From Schistocerca nitens (lineage: Eukaryota; Arthropoda; Insecta; Orthoptera; Acrididae), in NCBI RefSeq assembly GCF_023898315.1, contig NC_064619.1:296894150-296958149 (forward strand): 64,000 bases of DNA, read 5' to 3'. The position numbers and the translations under genes were made by a program. A model generated the notes under the pieces. It was not told where the DNA came from. It ran no database searches and saw only the letters and a list, made by a program, of their open reading frames with translations. Of this stretch, positions 1 through 9,961 are shown one piece after another. Each line of letters begins with the position of its first letter. Position 1 is the first letter of the stretch.

Positions 1-570
1 CAATGTTTATCAAATTTCGTGGAGATGTTCACCACACACCTGGTATTAAACAGTTAACTTTATTTCAGTTCAGATTTGGTACCCATCTTCAGCATCAGAT
101 TTTAATGTGACACTCGCAGACACGACTACACGCTTGTAATCATTGTGGAATGGAAACACACAACCTCCAAATGGAATCTTGAAAGCTTTATTACTACGCC
201 TGAAACACATCCTGTGTCACTTTATGAAGAATGCTGACTAGTTAGTTAGTTACTTTCATGTTCCATGAATCATTTTTCACGATAAATCGTCATGATGTGC
301 AACGAGTCATTTTACATTCATATCGCAAGTTAATTTGTACTTCTATTTATACTGAGGTTGATATGAAAGTATACGTACTCTCATCGCATCCCAGACATGA
401 TCGATACCTGACAAATCAGGTGACATTGCTGGCTAGTCACGAATGAGCACATTCCTCAAGGCGACTGTGGTGTGAACTGAAGTGTGGAGTCTTCAATTAT
501 ATATAGCTAGAATATGCCGTTTGGGTACCCTGTTCATGAAGGGTATCACAGTAGGATTAACCATTCTTTC
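1..570. other. Unassigned sequence, no gene recognised
   Basis: AT-rich DNA with no repeat I recognise. The only open frame is about 62 codons (258-446) and shows no domain or motif. I see nothing that supports a gene. Confidence 0.5.
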
Positions 571-1008
571 CACATACTAGCGATCATTCAGCCTCAAAAA
601 TGGTTCAAATGGCTCTGAGCGCTATGGGACTTAACTTCTGAGGTCATCAGTCCCCTAGAACTTAGAACTCCTTAAACCTAACTAACCTAAGGACATTACG
701 CACATCCATGCCCGAGGCAGGATTCGAACCTGCAATCATAGCGGTCGCGCGGTTCCAGACTATAGCGCCGAGAACCACTCGGCCACCCCGGCCGGCCATT
801 CAGCCTCCCTTCAACAATCTACATACATAAAAATGTTCGTTTCTTCAAAATCGTGTACCTCCAAAAATTCTTGAAAGTATGTATATATACCACTTGAAAT
901 AGGTACCTAAAAACTTTCAAGAACTTTCGAAGGTACACGATTTTGAACAAACGAACATTTTTATGTATGTAAATTGTTGAAGGGAGGCTGAATGCTCGCT
1001 GGTATGTG
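571..1008. repeat. Foldback (palindromic) element split by a SINE
   Basis: The sequence from 913 to 1008 is the near-perfect reverse complement of 571-595 joined to 808-878, giving arms of about 96 bp around a short AT-rich spacer (879-912). The left arm is contiguous only if the SINE at 596-796 and one copy of its 11-bp target duplication (797-807) are removed, so the foldback is older than the SINE. There is no coding capacity. Related motifs (an acgattttgaacaaa-like box followed by gaacatttttatg) recur just downstream and, more loosely, at 4.2-5.1 kb. It is probably a non-autonomous DNA element; I cannot assign a superfamily. Confidence 0.7.
596..796 (-). mobile_element. tRNA-derived SINE, Leu/Ser-type head
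   Basis: On the minus strand the element starts with a tRNA-like head (A box tggccgagtggtt, B box caggttcgaatcctg), followed by a body with ggttagttaggtttaa and a tail ending gagccatttgaaccattttt. It is flanked by an 11-bp direct repeat, cattcagcctc (585-595 and 797-807), a typical retroposition target duplication. It is one of at least eight copies of this family in the window. It lies inside the left arm of the foldback at 571-1008. Confidence 0.93.
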
Positions 1009-1125
1009 TAAACAACAAACGAACATTTTTATGTATGTAGATATACATAAATTTCAAGAAATAGGTACCTAAACACTTTCAAGAATATTCGGAGATACAC
1101 GATTTTGAACAAATGGATATATATA
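1009..1125 (+). repeat. Partial tandem copy of the foldback right arm
   Basis: This stretch repeats, in the same order, the motifs of 899-970: an aggtacctaaa box, an actttcaaga box, an acacgattttgaacaaa box and a gaacatttttatgtatgta box. It is a degenerate second copy of the foldback right arm. It ends in a short TA run that became the insertion site of the Tc1 element at 1128. Confidence 0.55.
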
Positions 1126-1127
1126 TA

Positions 1128-2549
1128 TACTCCTGGAAATGGAAAAAAGAACACATTGACACCGGTGTGTCAGACCCACCATACTTGCTCCGGACACTGC
1201 GAGAGGGCTGTACAAGCAATGATCACACGCACGGCACAGCGGACACACCAGGAACCGCGGTGTTGGCTGTCGAATGGCGCTAGCTGCGCAGCATTTGTGC
1301 ACCGCCGCCGTCAGTGTCAGCCAGTTTGCCGTGGCATACGGAGCTCCATCGCAGTCTTTAACACTGGTAGCATGCCGCGACAGCGTGGACGTGAACCGTA
1401 TGTGCAGTTGACGGACTTTGAGCGAGGGCGTATAGTGGGCATGCGGGAGGCCGGGTGGACGTACCGCCGAATTTCTCAACACGTGGGGCGTGAGGTCTCC
1501 ACAGTACATCGATGTTGTCGCCAGTGGTCGGCGGAAGGTGCACGTGCCCGTCGACCTGGGACCGGACCGCAGCGACGCACGGATGCACGCCAAGACCGTA
1601 GGATCCTACGCAGTGCCGTAGGGGACCGCACCGCCACTTCCCAGCAAATTAGGGACACTGTTGCTCCTGGGGTATCGGCGAGGACCATTCGCAACCGTCT
1701 CCATGAAGCTGGGCTACGGTCCCGCACACCGTTAGGCCGTCTTCCGCTCACGCCCCAACATCGTGCAGCCCGCCTCCAGTGGTGTCGCGACAGGCGTGAA
1801 TGGAGGGACGAATGGAGACGTGTCGTCTTCAGCGATGAGAGTCGCTTCTGCCTTGGTGCCAATGATGGTCGGATGCGTGCTTGGCGCCGTGCAGGTGAGC
1901 GCCACAATCAGGACTGCATACGACCGAGGCACACAGGGCCAACACCCGGCATCATGGTGTGGGGAGCGATCTCCTACACTGGCCGTACACCACTGGTGAT
2001 CGTCGAGGGGACACTGAATAGTGCACGGTACATCCAAACCGTCATCGAACCCATCGTTCTACCATTCCTAGACCGGCAAGGGAACTTGCTGTTCCAACAG
2101 GACAATGCACGTCCGCATGTATCCCGTGCCACCCAACGTGCTCTAGAAGGTGTAAGTCAACTACCCTGGCCAACAAGATCTCCAGATCTGTCCCCCATTG
2201 AGCATGTTTGGGACTGGATGAAGCGTCGTCTCACGCGGTCTGCACGTCCAGCACGAACGCTGGTCCAACTGAGGCGCCAAGTGGAAATGGCATGGCAAGC
2301 CGTTCCACAGGACTACATCCAGCATCTCTACGATCGTCTCCATAGGAGAATAGCAGCCTGCATTGCTGCGAAAGGTAGATATACACTGTACTAGTACCGC
2401 CATTGTGCATGCTCTGTTGCCTGTGTCTATGTGCGTGTGGTTCTGTCAGTGTGATCATGTGATGTATCTGACCCCAGGAATGTGTCAATAAAGTTTCCCC
2501 TTCCTGGGACAATGAATTCACGGTGTTCTTATTTCAATTTCCAGGAGTG
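1128..2549 (+). mobile_element. Complete Tc1-like transposon, DD32E type, copy 1
   Basis: The 1422-bp element is bounded by inverted ends: actcctggaaatgg at the left and ccatttccaggagt-type sequence at the right, with homology continuing inward to the gaacac box. It is flanked by TA (1126-1127 and 2550-2551), the hallmark target duplication of the Tc1/mariner superfamily. It carries one transposase gene (1372-2394), a ~240-bp leader and a ~155-bp trailer. A second copy of exactly the same length lies on the minus strand at 58009-59430. The left terminal C has become T. Confidence 0.93.
1372..2394 (+). CDS. Tc1-like transposase, 340 aa, intact frame
   Basis: This is a DDE transposase that would cut and rejoin the element ends at TA sites in the nucleus. 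The start chosen is the ATG opening MPRQRGREPY, the usual start context for this family. An in-frame ATG lies upstream at 1219 and the frame is open further 5'. Residues 10-115 hold helix-turn-helix segments (TDFERGRIVGMREAGWTYRR) for end binding. The catalytic residues are D155 (VVFSDESRF), D244 (FQQDNARPH) and E277 (SPDLSPIEHVW). I count 32 residues between the second D and the E, two fewer than the 34 of classical Tc1. No stop or frameshift is seen. Compared with the 58 kb copy there are about 14 amino-acid differences in 340. Activity cannot be judged from sequence alone. Confidence 0.92.
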   Translation: MPRQRGREPYVQLTDFERGRIVGMREAGWTYRRISQHVGREVSTVHRCCRQWSAEGARARRPGTGPQRRTDARQDRRILRSAVGDRTATSQQIRDTVAPGVSARTIRNRLHEAGLRSRTPLGRLPLTPQHRAARLQWCRDRREWRDEWRRVVFSDESRFCLGANDGRMRAWRRAGERHNQDCIRPRHTGPTPGIMVWGAISYTGRTPLVIVEGTLNSARYIQTVIEPIVLPFLDRQGNLLFQQDNARPHVSRATQRALEGVSQLPWPTRSPDLSPIEHVWDWMKRRLTRSARPARTLVQLRRQVEMAWQAVPQDYIQHLYDRLHRRIAACIAAKGRYTLY

Positions 2550-2554
2550 TATAT

Positions 2555-3679
2555 CGTGTCAGACCTCTTTTGTCCGGCGTACTGCAGCAACTCGACGTGG
2601 CATGGACTCAACAAATCGTTGGAAGTCCCATGCAGAAATATTGAGCCTTGCTGCCTCTATAGCCGTCCATAACCGCAAAAGTGTTGCCGGTGGAAGATTT
2701 ATTGCAGGAAATGGCCTCTGGATTATGTCCCATAAATGTTCGATGGGAATCATGTCGGGCGATCTGGGTGGTCAAATCATTCGCTCGAATTCTCCATAAT
2801 GTTCCTCAAACCAATCGTGAACAATTGTGGCCCAGTGACATGGGACATTGTCATCCATAAAAATTCCATCGTAGTTTTGCAAAATGAAATCAATAAATGG
2901 CTGAAAATGGTCTCCAAGTAGCTGAACGTAGCCATTTCCAGTCAATGATTCGTTGAGTTGGACCAAACGACCCAGTCCGTTCGATGTAAGCACACCCCGC
3001 ACTCTTAAGGAGCCACCACCGGCTTGCACAGTGCTTGTTGACAACTTGGGACCATAGCTTCGTGGGGTGTGCGCTACAACCGAACCCTACCATCAGCTCT
3101 TACCAACTGAAATCGGGATTCATCTGATCATGCCACGATTATCCAGTCGCCTAGGGTCCAGGTGATATGGTCGCGAGCCTAGGAAAGGCGCTGCAGGCGA
3201 TGTTGAACAGAGGCACTCGCGTCGGTCGTCTGCTGGCGAGGCCCATTAACGCCACATTTCGCCTCACTGTCCATACGGATACGTTCGTCGTACGTCCCAC
3301 ATTGATTTCTGTGGTTATTTCACGTAGTGTTGGTGGTCTGTTAGCACTGACAATTCTACGCAAATGCCACTGCACTCGGTCGTTAAGTCAAGGTCGTCGG
3401 TCATTGCGTTGTCAGTGGCGACACTATGGATTTCAGAATGTTGAATTCCCTAACGAATTCCGAAATTGAATGTCCCATGCGTCTACCTGCAGCTGCTGCT
3501 CTGTGTTCAAAGTCTGTTAATTCCCGTCGTGCAGTCATAATCACGATGGAAGCCTTTTCACATGAATCATTTGAGTACAAACGACAGCTCCACCAATGCA
3601 CAGTATCCTTATCCTCTGTGTACGCGATATTACCGCCATGTCTATACAGGGTGTACATAAAGTCCAGAAACACTTTCAA
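2555..3679 (-). pseudogene. Decayed Tc1-like transposase
   Basis: Read on the minus strand, pieces in several frames line up as a Tc1-like transposase: an N-terminal start near 3533 (LTDFEHRAAAAGRRMG), an HTH region near 3375-3151 (LREITTEINVG), a central part at 3044-2772 with the second catalytic aspartate in MDDNVPCHWATIVHDWFEEH, and a C-terminal SPDMIPIEHLWD followed by SMPRRVAAVRR at 2753-2559. Frameshifts separate the pieces. It is the same family as the 5' half found in plus orientation at 31245-32110. The TA-flanked right end of the Tc1 element at 1128-2549 abuts its 3' end. Confidence 0.8.
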
Positions 3680-4181
3680 CTATTTATTGTACAAGAACAA
3701 AACATCGTACAGATATCATACATATGTCATTTTAAAGAGAAACCCTGATGTTCGTGGGTACCTGAACACGGAGCTGCTGCATCGATGGATCGATCGGCCG
3801 TGCTGCAGAAGGGGACAGCTGTTTCATGAAATGCCCTCCCCGATCACCAGATCTCACTCCGTGCGACTTTTTTCTGTTGGGACACATTAAAGATCTGGTG
3901 CATGTATCGCCTCTATCACGTGACGTAGCAGAGCTCCAGAAGAGAACACGGGAAGCGACTGCCATTGTCGACGATGCCATGCCGGGACGGGTACGGCAAG
4001 AATTCGATTACCGTATTGACGTCTGCCAGGTCACTCATGGTCCGCATACCGAATGTTTGTAAAAAAAAAAAAAAAACTTTCAGAGTTTCTCTTCAAAATG
4101 CCATATGTATGACATCTGTACAATGTTTAGCTCTTGTGCAATAAATAATTTGAAGTGTTCTCGGACTTTGTGTGCACCCTA
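3647..4181 (+). mobile_element. Internally deleted mariner-like element with ~100-bp inverted repeats
   Basis: The first ~100 bp (from agggtgtacataaagtcc) are the reverse complement, with scattered mismatches, of the last ~100 bp (ending actttgtgtgcaccct). Between them only the C-terminal part of a transposase remains. A TA precedes the left end; the right flank is less clear, so the exact right boundary may be off by a few bases. The coding remnant matches the family of the complete minus-strand element at 55216-56556. Confidence 0.8.
3826..4062 (+). pseudogene. Mariner-like transposase C-terminal remnant
   Basis: About 78 codons are open and encode a WPPRSPDLTPCDFF-like motif (here CPPRSPDLTPCDFFLLGH), which carries the third catalytic aspartate (CD), followed by a C-terminal RVRQEFDYRIDVCQVTHG block. 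The 55333-56346 transposase has the same order (EELDYRLDVCRITK), so the two are relatives. The N-terminal ~260 residues and two catalytic aspartates are missing, so it is non-functional. A poly-A run follows the stop. Confidence 0.8.
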
Positions 4182-4199
4182 TGTGTACATCGCTATCCC

Positions 4200-5095
4200 A
4201 TGGTTTCTGCCACCTCAGTGTAAAAACACACACGTATTCCAACGCAACGCTGCGTAAAAATTTTGAAGCTTTCAGCCAAAAACTTTGGGAGATTTGCGAT
4301 TGGAAGCATTTACAGTTTCTCTAGAGTCAAACGTAACTGTTTGTTTCTTCAGAATTTGAAATCCACGAAAGTTGTTCAGGGATTGCCTTGAAATTTTGAC
4401 ACAACATTGCATTTGTGTACGTACGTGTTTTTATATCCCTACTGGAACGTCATCTAGTATATACAGGCATGTAATAAAAGAGGATACGTTACAAAAATGT
4501 AAAAGTTGGTTTGTTCACAATCGTTATTCTCCTAAAGTTCTTGATAGTTACTTTGAAATTTTGACTCACTGTTCAATACTAACACAGGCGTATTCCTATA
4601 CACCTAATTCTTCAATATATGGTATACAGCGGAAGTATTGTAAACATTTGACACTTTTTTGTAGCAACGTTTCCATATTATTAAGTTTACGGAAATTTAT
4701 GTATTACATGCATTTAAAAAAATGGATAAATAAAAACACACGTGTATACCAATGGAACATTGTGTCAAAATTTCAAAGCAACTAGTCAAAAATTTTCGGA
4801 GATTTGCGATTAGGAACATCTACATTTTCTATATAACTAAAAAGGTAGATGTTCATTTCTTCAAAATCACAAATCTACGAAAGTTCTTCGTGGATCGTTT
4901 TGGAATTTTGACACAACGTTGCATTCGAATACTGAACTGTTTTATGTACCTACTGTAACACCATCCGGTATACGCCTAACATATATGTGTAATAAAATGG
5001 GAAAATTTATAAAAATGCAAATGTTGATTCGTTAAAATACGTTAATCTCCAGAAGTTCTTGACTGTTTTGAAATTTTGACACAACGTTGAATTCT
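4200..5095. repeat. Array of degenerate foldback units
   Basis: Several units alternate in orientation. The clearest is 4755-4915, where ttgtgtcaaaatttc..gaacatctac is followed, after about 20 bp, by its reverse complement gtagatgttc..gaattttgacacaa. A second palindrome occupies about 4245-4405, and half units lie near 4495-4600 and 5010-5090. Each carries an aaattttgacacaa-type box at its outer edge. No protein is encoded; the open frames here are AT-rich chance frames. It is loosely related in layout to the foldback at 571-1008. Confidence 0.6.
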
Positions 5096-5209
5096 GTCTG
5101 TTTTCAGGTATCTAATTCTTAATGGGGGGAGAGGAGGAGATGGAGAGAGATGGGGAGGAGAAGATGGACAGAGAAATAAGAGGAGGAAATGATGAATTGA
5201 GAGAGTGGG

Positions 5210-5500
5210 GCAGTTAGATTCGTCGCTGAACACCACAGGATGCCACCCAGTGCCGCAGTTGACCCTGTCTCGGCGCCATGTTGTCCTTGGTGTGGTGCCA
5301 GCGTTGAATGACACGTAGCAGCTTCGAGATATCAACCGAGGTTCCATTGATCTGTTCCCAATGCTTCTTAATGACTCTCTGCCTGTAACTTCTGCCAGAA
5401 TTTCACATTTTTCATCCGTATATTCGTCAAAGTCAGTCAAACGATCTTCTCGTAGTGTAACTGTTTTGGAAACTCCCCTTCCTACTCTTATTGCCACACT
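5210..5500 (-). pseudogene. Possible Tc1-like transposase fragment
   Basis: The minus-strand frame ends in TGWHPVVFSDESN, matching the first catalytic motif (VFSDES) of Tc1-like transposases, preceded by a helix-rich stretch. Nothing downstream continues the domain; a purine-rich GA-run follows at 5120-5170. The single motif makes this a weak call. It could be chance. Confidence 0.4.
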
Positions 5501-5509
5501 GTTGTCAAG

Positions 5510-6345
5510 AGTTCATCTCATCATCACTCCTTCTGCAGTCACTGCGCTGTTGCCAACTGCCTCTGTGAATGTCGGTGTGTTCACATATCCATCAAGCCAA
5601 TGATTTGACCTTCCTAACTCAAAGTCGGAAAGACGGCCTGGAAATGTCCAGTAACATTAGGCACACTCAATAGCCATCATGTAATCACACCATTTTTCAT
5701 AAGCAAGAACTACTTTTGTCTGTAATGGAAATACCGAAAACAAGCTCGCATTATTATTCAAGGTATCCCACAGGCTTGGAAGTACTGTAAAACCAGTGTG
5801 TTAGCGTTCGTTCCTGATTTTTACGAAGCAGGAATTTCCATATCTTTCAGTGCGTTACGCATGCTCTGTGGCTGCAGCACACGCTTCATCGCTATTGGAG
5901 AAGTTACCAGCGCTGTAGGAAGACTGAAAGCCACACACCTGAAGACTGTCGAAGGCGCAATCAATCTGTTCTTCTTTTAGCTTACCAGGATTTAGCTGAG
6001 ATAAGCCTGTTCTGGTTCCATCATTTTGATCACGATCTATCCACTGATCTTCTCGTCATAGGACTGTAATGTAAGGCTCGCTTTCCAGTCCAGGTCCCCG
6101 ACATACGTGAAACATGTCCTTCTGATATATTTTTGTTTCATGAAGCTTTCTCTGTTACATTTACTCAGAAATTTTATATAGAGTACGATAAAGGATGGAT
6201 CCAAAAGTCAACGAAACCGCAAAGTAAAGGACAGATGGATCGTGAACATATTGACGATTGCAATATGCAATGTGCAAGGATTTGGAACAAATTATCAGAG
6301 TTAAATAATATTCACGCAGAACACAGCCCCCCCCCCCCCCAAACA
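5510..6345. other. Unassigned sequence with a C-tract
   Basis: I see no recognisable gene or repeat here. A short open frame at 5798-5980 (about 60 codons) shows no motif. The stretch ends with a pure C run (about 6327-6340) immediately before the 5' end of the RTE element. Confidence 0.4.
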
Positions 6346-6769
6346 CACATGAACCATGGACTTTCCCGTTGCTGGGGAGGCTTGCGTGCCTCAGCGATAC
6401 AGATAGCCGTACCGTAGGTGCAACCACAACGGAGGGGTATCTGTTGAGGGGCCAGACAAACGTGTGGTTCCTGAAGAGGGGTAGCAGCCTTTTCAGTAGT
6501 TGCAGGGGCAACGGTCTGGATGATTGACTGATCTGGTCTTGTAACACTAACCAATTCGGCCCTTCTGTGCTGGTACTGTGAACGGTTGAAAGCAAGGGGA
6601 AACTACATCCGTAATTTTTCCCGAGGGCATGCAGCTTTACTGTATGGTTAAATGATGATGGCGTTCTCTTCGGTAAAATATTTCGGAGGTAAAATAGTCC
6701 CTCATTCGGATCTCCGGGCGGGGACTACTCAGGAGGACGTCATTATCAGGAGAAAGAAAACTGGCGTTC

Positions 6770-7900
6770 TACGAATCGGTGCGTGGAATGTCAGATCCCT
6801 TAATCGGACAGGTTGATTAGAAAATTTAAAAAGAGAAATGGATCGGTTAAAGTTAGACATAGTGGGAATTAGTGAAGTTCGATGAAAGGAGGAACAAGAC
6901 TTGTGGTCAGTGAATACAGGGTTATAAATACAAAATCAAATAGGGGTAATGCAGTAGGTTAATAATGAATAAAAAATAGGAGTACGGGTAAGCTACTACA
7001 AACAGCATAGTGAACGCATTATTGTGGCCAAGATAGACTCGAAGCCCACGCCTACCACAGAATTACAAGTTTATATGCAAACTAGCACGCAGATGACGAA
7101 GTTCGGTAGCAGGAAAAGGAAGAGAAGGATGCGTAGTAGGTGAATATGGAATGAGGGTAAAAAATGAAAGAGGAAGCCGCCTGGTAGAATTTTGCACAGA
7201 GCATAACTTAATCATAGCTAACACTTGGTTGAAGAATCGTAAAAGGAGGTTGTATACATGGGAGAAGATTGGAGATACTCGAAGGTTTCAGATAGATTAT
7301 TTAATGGTTTTAATGGTAAGACAGAGATTTAGGAACCAGATTTTAAATTGTAAGATATTTCCAGGGGAAAATGTGGACTCTGACCACAATCTATTGGATA
7401 TGAACTGTAGATTAAAACTGAAGAAACTGAAAAAAAGGTGGGAATTTTAAGGAGATGGGATCTGGATAAACTGACAGAACCAGAGGTTGTAGAGAGTTTC
7501 AGGGAGATCATTAGGGAACGATTGAGAGGTATGGGGGAAAGAAATACAGTAGAAGAAGAATGGGTAGCTTTGAGAGATGAAATAGTGAAAGCAGTAGAAG
7601 ATCAAGTAGGTAAAAAGAAGAGGGCTAATAGAAATCCTTGGGTTGAATTTAATTGATGAAAGGAGAAAATATAAATTTGCAGTAAACAAAGCAGGCAAAA
7701 AGGAATACAAACGTCTCAAAAATGAGTTCGACAGAAAGTGCAAAATGGCTAAGCAGGGATGGCTAGAGGACAAACGTAAGGATGTAGAGGCATATCTCAC
7801 TAGGGGTAAGATAGATGCTGCCTACAAGAAAATTAAAGAGACTTTTGGAGAAAAAAAAAAAAATGGTTCAAATGGCTCTGAGCACTATGGGACTTAACAT
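6770..7900 (+). pseudogene. RTE endonuclease domain, broken by deletion
   Basis: The N-terminal motif RIGAWNVRSLNR (after about 6770) and the later motif DSDHNLLDM (near 7378) belong to an exonuclease-endonuclease-phosphatase fold endonuclease that would nick target DNA for primed reverse transcription. Compared with the copy at 23.7-24.9 kb, roughly 95 bp are missing near 7105, and this removes the GDWN catalytic segment. Stops and frameshifts occur at several places (for example in the 6880-6970 region). The downstream linker (KEYKRLKNEFDRKCKMAKQGW) is still readable up to the SINE insertion at 7855. Confidence 0.85.
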
Positions 7901-8060
7901 CTGAGGTCTTCAGTCCCCTAGAACTTAGAACTACTTAAACCTAACTAACCTAAGGACATCACAGACATCCAAGCCCGAGGCAGGATTCGAACCTGCGACC
8001 GTAGCAGTCTCGCAGTTCCGGACTGAAGGGCCTAGAACCGCACGGCCACCGCGGCCGGCT
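7855..8060 (-). mobile_element. tRNA-derived SINE, Leu/Ser-type head
   Basis: This is the same family as at 596-796, on the minus strand: the B box appears on the plus strand as caggattcgaacctgc, and the head ends at gcggccggc. The 12-bp direct repeat ttttggagaaaa flanks it (7843-7854 and 8061-8072). It interrupts the RTE linker region between endonuclease and reverse transcriptase. Confidence 0.92.
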
Positions 8061-8123
8061 TTTTGGAGAAAAGCGAACCACCTGTATGTATATCAAGACC
8101 TCAGATGGAAACCCAGTTCTAAG

Positions 8124-8317
8124 TGCCGGCCGAAGTGGCCGTGCGGTTAAAGGCGCTGCAGTCTGGAACCGCAAGACCGCTACGGTCGCAGGTTCGAATC
8201 CTGCCTCGGGCATGGATGTTTGTGATGTCCTTAGGTTAGTTAGGTTTAACTAGTTCTAAGTTCTAGGGGACTAATGACCTCAGCAGTTGAGTCCCATAGT
8301 GCTCAGAGCCATTTGAA
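8124..8317 (+). mobile_element. tRNA-derived SINE, Leu/Ser-type head
   Basis: Plus-strand copy starting tgccggccgaagtggccg, with B box caggttcgaatcctg and tail gctcagagccatttgaa. The 12-bp target duplication cccagttctaag flanks it (8112-8123 and 8318-8329). It inserted in the same RTE element only about 60 bp from the SINE at 7855, in the opposite orientation. Confidence 0.93.
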
Positions 8318-8329
8318 CCCAGTTCTAAG

Positions 8330-9943
8330 CAAGGAGAGAAAGCAGAAAGGTGGAAGGAGTATATAGAGGGTCTATACAAGGGCGATGTACTTGAGGGCAA
8401 TATTATGGAAATGGAAGAGGATGTAGATGAAGATGAAATAGGAGATATGATACTGTGTGAAGAGTTTGACAGAGCACTGAAAGACCTAAGCCGAAACAAG
8501 GCCCCGGGAGTAGACAACATTCCATTAGAACTACTGATAGCCTTGGGAGAGCCAGCCCTGACAGAACTCTACCATCTGGTGAGCAAGATGTATGAGACAG
8601 GCGAAATACCCACAGACTTCAAGAAGAATATAATAATTCCAATCCCAAAGAAAGGAGGTGTTGACAGATGTGAAAATTACCGAACTATCAGCTTAATAAG
8701 CCACGGCTGCTAAATAACAACACGAATTCTTTACAGACGACTGGAAAAACTGGTAGACGCCGTCCTCTGGGAAGACCAGTTTTGATGCCGTAGAAATGTT
8801 GGAACACGTGAGGTAATACTGATCCTACGATTTATCTTGGAAAATAGATTAAGGTAAGGCAAACCTACGTTTCTAGCATTTGTAGACTTAGAGAAAGCTT
8901 TTTACAATGTTGACTGGAATACTCTCTTCCAAATGCTGAAGGTGGCAGGGGTAAAATACAGGGAGCGAATGGCTATTTACAATTTGTACAGAAGCCAGAC
9001 AGCAGTTATAAGAGTCGAGGGCCATGAAAGGGAAGCAGTGGTTGGGAAGGGAGTGAGACAGGTTTGTACCCTCTCCCCGATGTTATTAAATCTGTATACT
9101 GAGCAAGCAGTAAAGGAAACAAAAGAAAAATTCGGAGTAGGAATTAAAATCCATGGAGAAGAAATAAAAACTTTGAGGTTCGCCGACGACTTTGTAACTC
9201 TGTCAGAGACAGCAAAGGACTTGGAAGGGCAGTTGAACGGAATGAACAATGTCTTTGAAGGAGGATACAAAATGAACATCAACAAAAGCAAAACGAGGAT
9301 AATGGAATGTAGTCGAATTAAGTCGGGTGATGCTGAGGGTATTAGATTAGGAAATGAGACGCTTGAAGTAGTAAATGAGTTTTGCTATTTGAGGAGCAAA
9401 ATAATAGATGATGGTCGAAGTAGAGAGGATATAAAATGTAGACTGGAAATGGCAAGGAAAGAGTTTCTGAAGAAGAAAAATTTTTTAACATCGGGTATAA
9501 ATTTAAGTGTCAGGAAGTCGTTTCTGAAAGTATTTGTATGGAGTGTGGCCATGTATGGAAGTGAAACGTGGACGATAAATAGTTTGGACAAGAAGAGAAT
9601 AGAAGCTTTCAAAATGTGGTGCTACAGCAGAATGCTGAAGATTAAATGGGTAGATCACATAATTAGTGAGGAGGTATTGAATACAATTAGGGAGAAGAGA
9701 AATTTGTGGCACACCTTGACTAGAAGAAGGGATCGGTTGGTAGGACATGTTCTGAGGCATCAAGGGTTCACCAATTTGGTACTGGAGGGCAGCGTGGCGG
9801 GTAAAAATCGTAGAGGGAGACCTAGATGTGAATACACTAAGCAGATTCAGAAGGATGTAGGTTGCAGTGGGTGCTTGGAGATGAATAAGCTTGCACAGGG
9901 TAGAGTAGCATGGAGAGCTGCTTCAAACCAGCCTCTGGACTGA
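8330..9943 (+). pseudogene. RTE reverse transcriptase, broken
   Basis: Recognisable blocks in order are NKAPGVDNIPLELL (about 8490), IIIPIPKKGGVDRCENYRT (8630-8690), TFLAFVDLEKAF (about 8870), KGVRQVCTLSPMLLN (about 9050) and the catalytic LRFADD at about 9175. They are followed by the thumb and the long C-terminal region ending RVAWRAASNQPLD. A continuous 336-codon frame covers 8933-9943, but stops lie upstream (8711 and around 8785-8860). The first Asp block reads DLEKAF, and the usual G of VRQGC is changed to V (VRQVC). Confidence 0.88.
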
Positions 9944-9961
9944 GGACCACAACAACAACAG

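Larger units (their letters stand above)
6346..9961 (+). mobile_element. RTE-type non-LTR retrotransposon, copy 1
   Basis: The 5' end (catgaaccatgga, then gaggcttgcgtgcctca) matches that of a second copy at 23180. The order is 5' untranslated region, AP-like endonuclease, reverse transcriptase, and a 3' end of ggactgaggaccac followed by an aacaacaac tail, without poly(A), as is usual for RTE elements. Two SINEs sit inside (7855-8059 and 8124-8317). Stops, frameshifts and a deletion in the endonuclease show it is dead. Proteins of this kind are often mis-annotated in insects as craniofacial development protein 2. Confidence 0.9.

Noticed and set aside
1069-1907. Long minus-strand frames opposite the Tc1 transposase
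   Set aside because: They are shadow frames of a GC-rich coding region; the same occurs at 58.6-59.4 kb, and the plus-sense frame has the catalytic motifs.
5210-5500. A complete Tc1 transposase
   Set aside because: Only one motif (VFSDES) is visible; the rest is absent, so it is kept only as a weak fragment.
6346-9943. A host craniofacial development protein gene
   Set aside because: The similarity behind such names comes from RTE endonucleases; here the frame is followed by a reverse transcriptase and an RTE 3' end.
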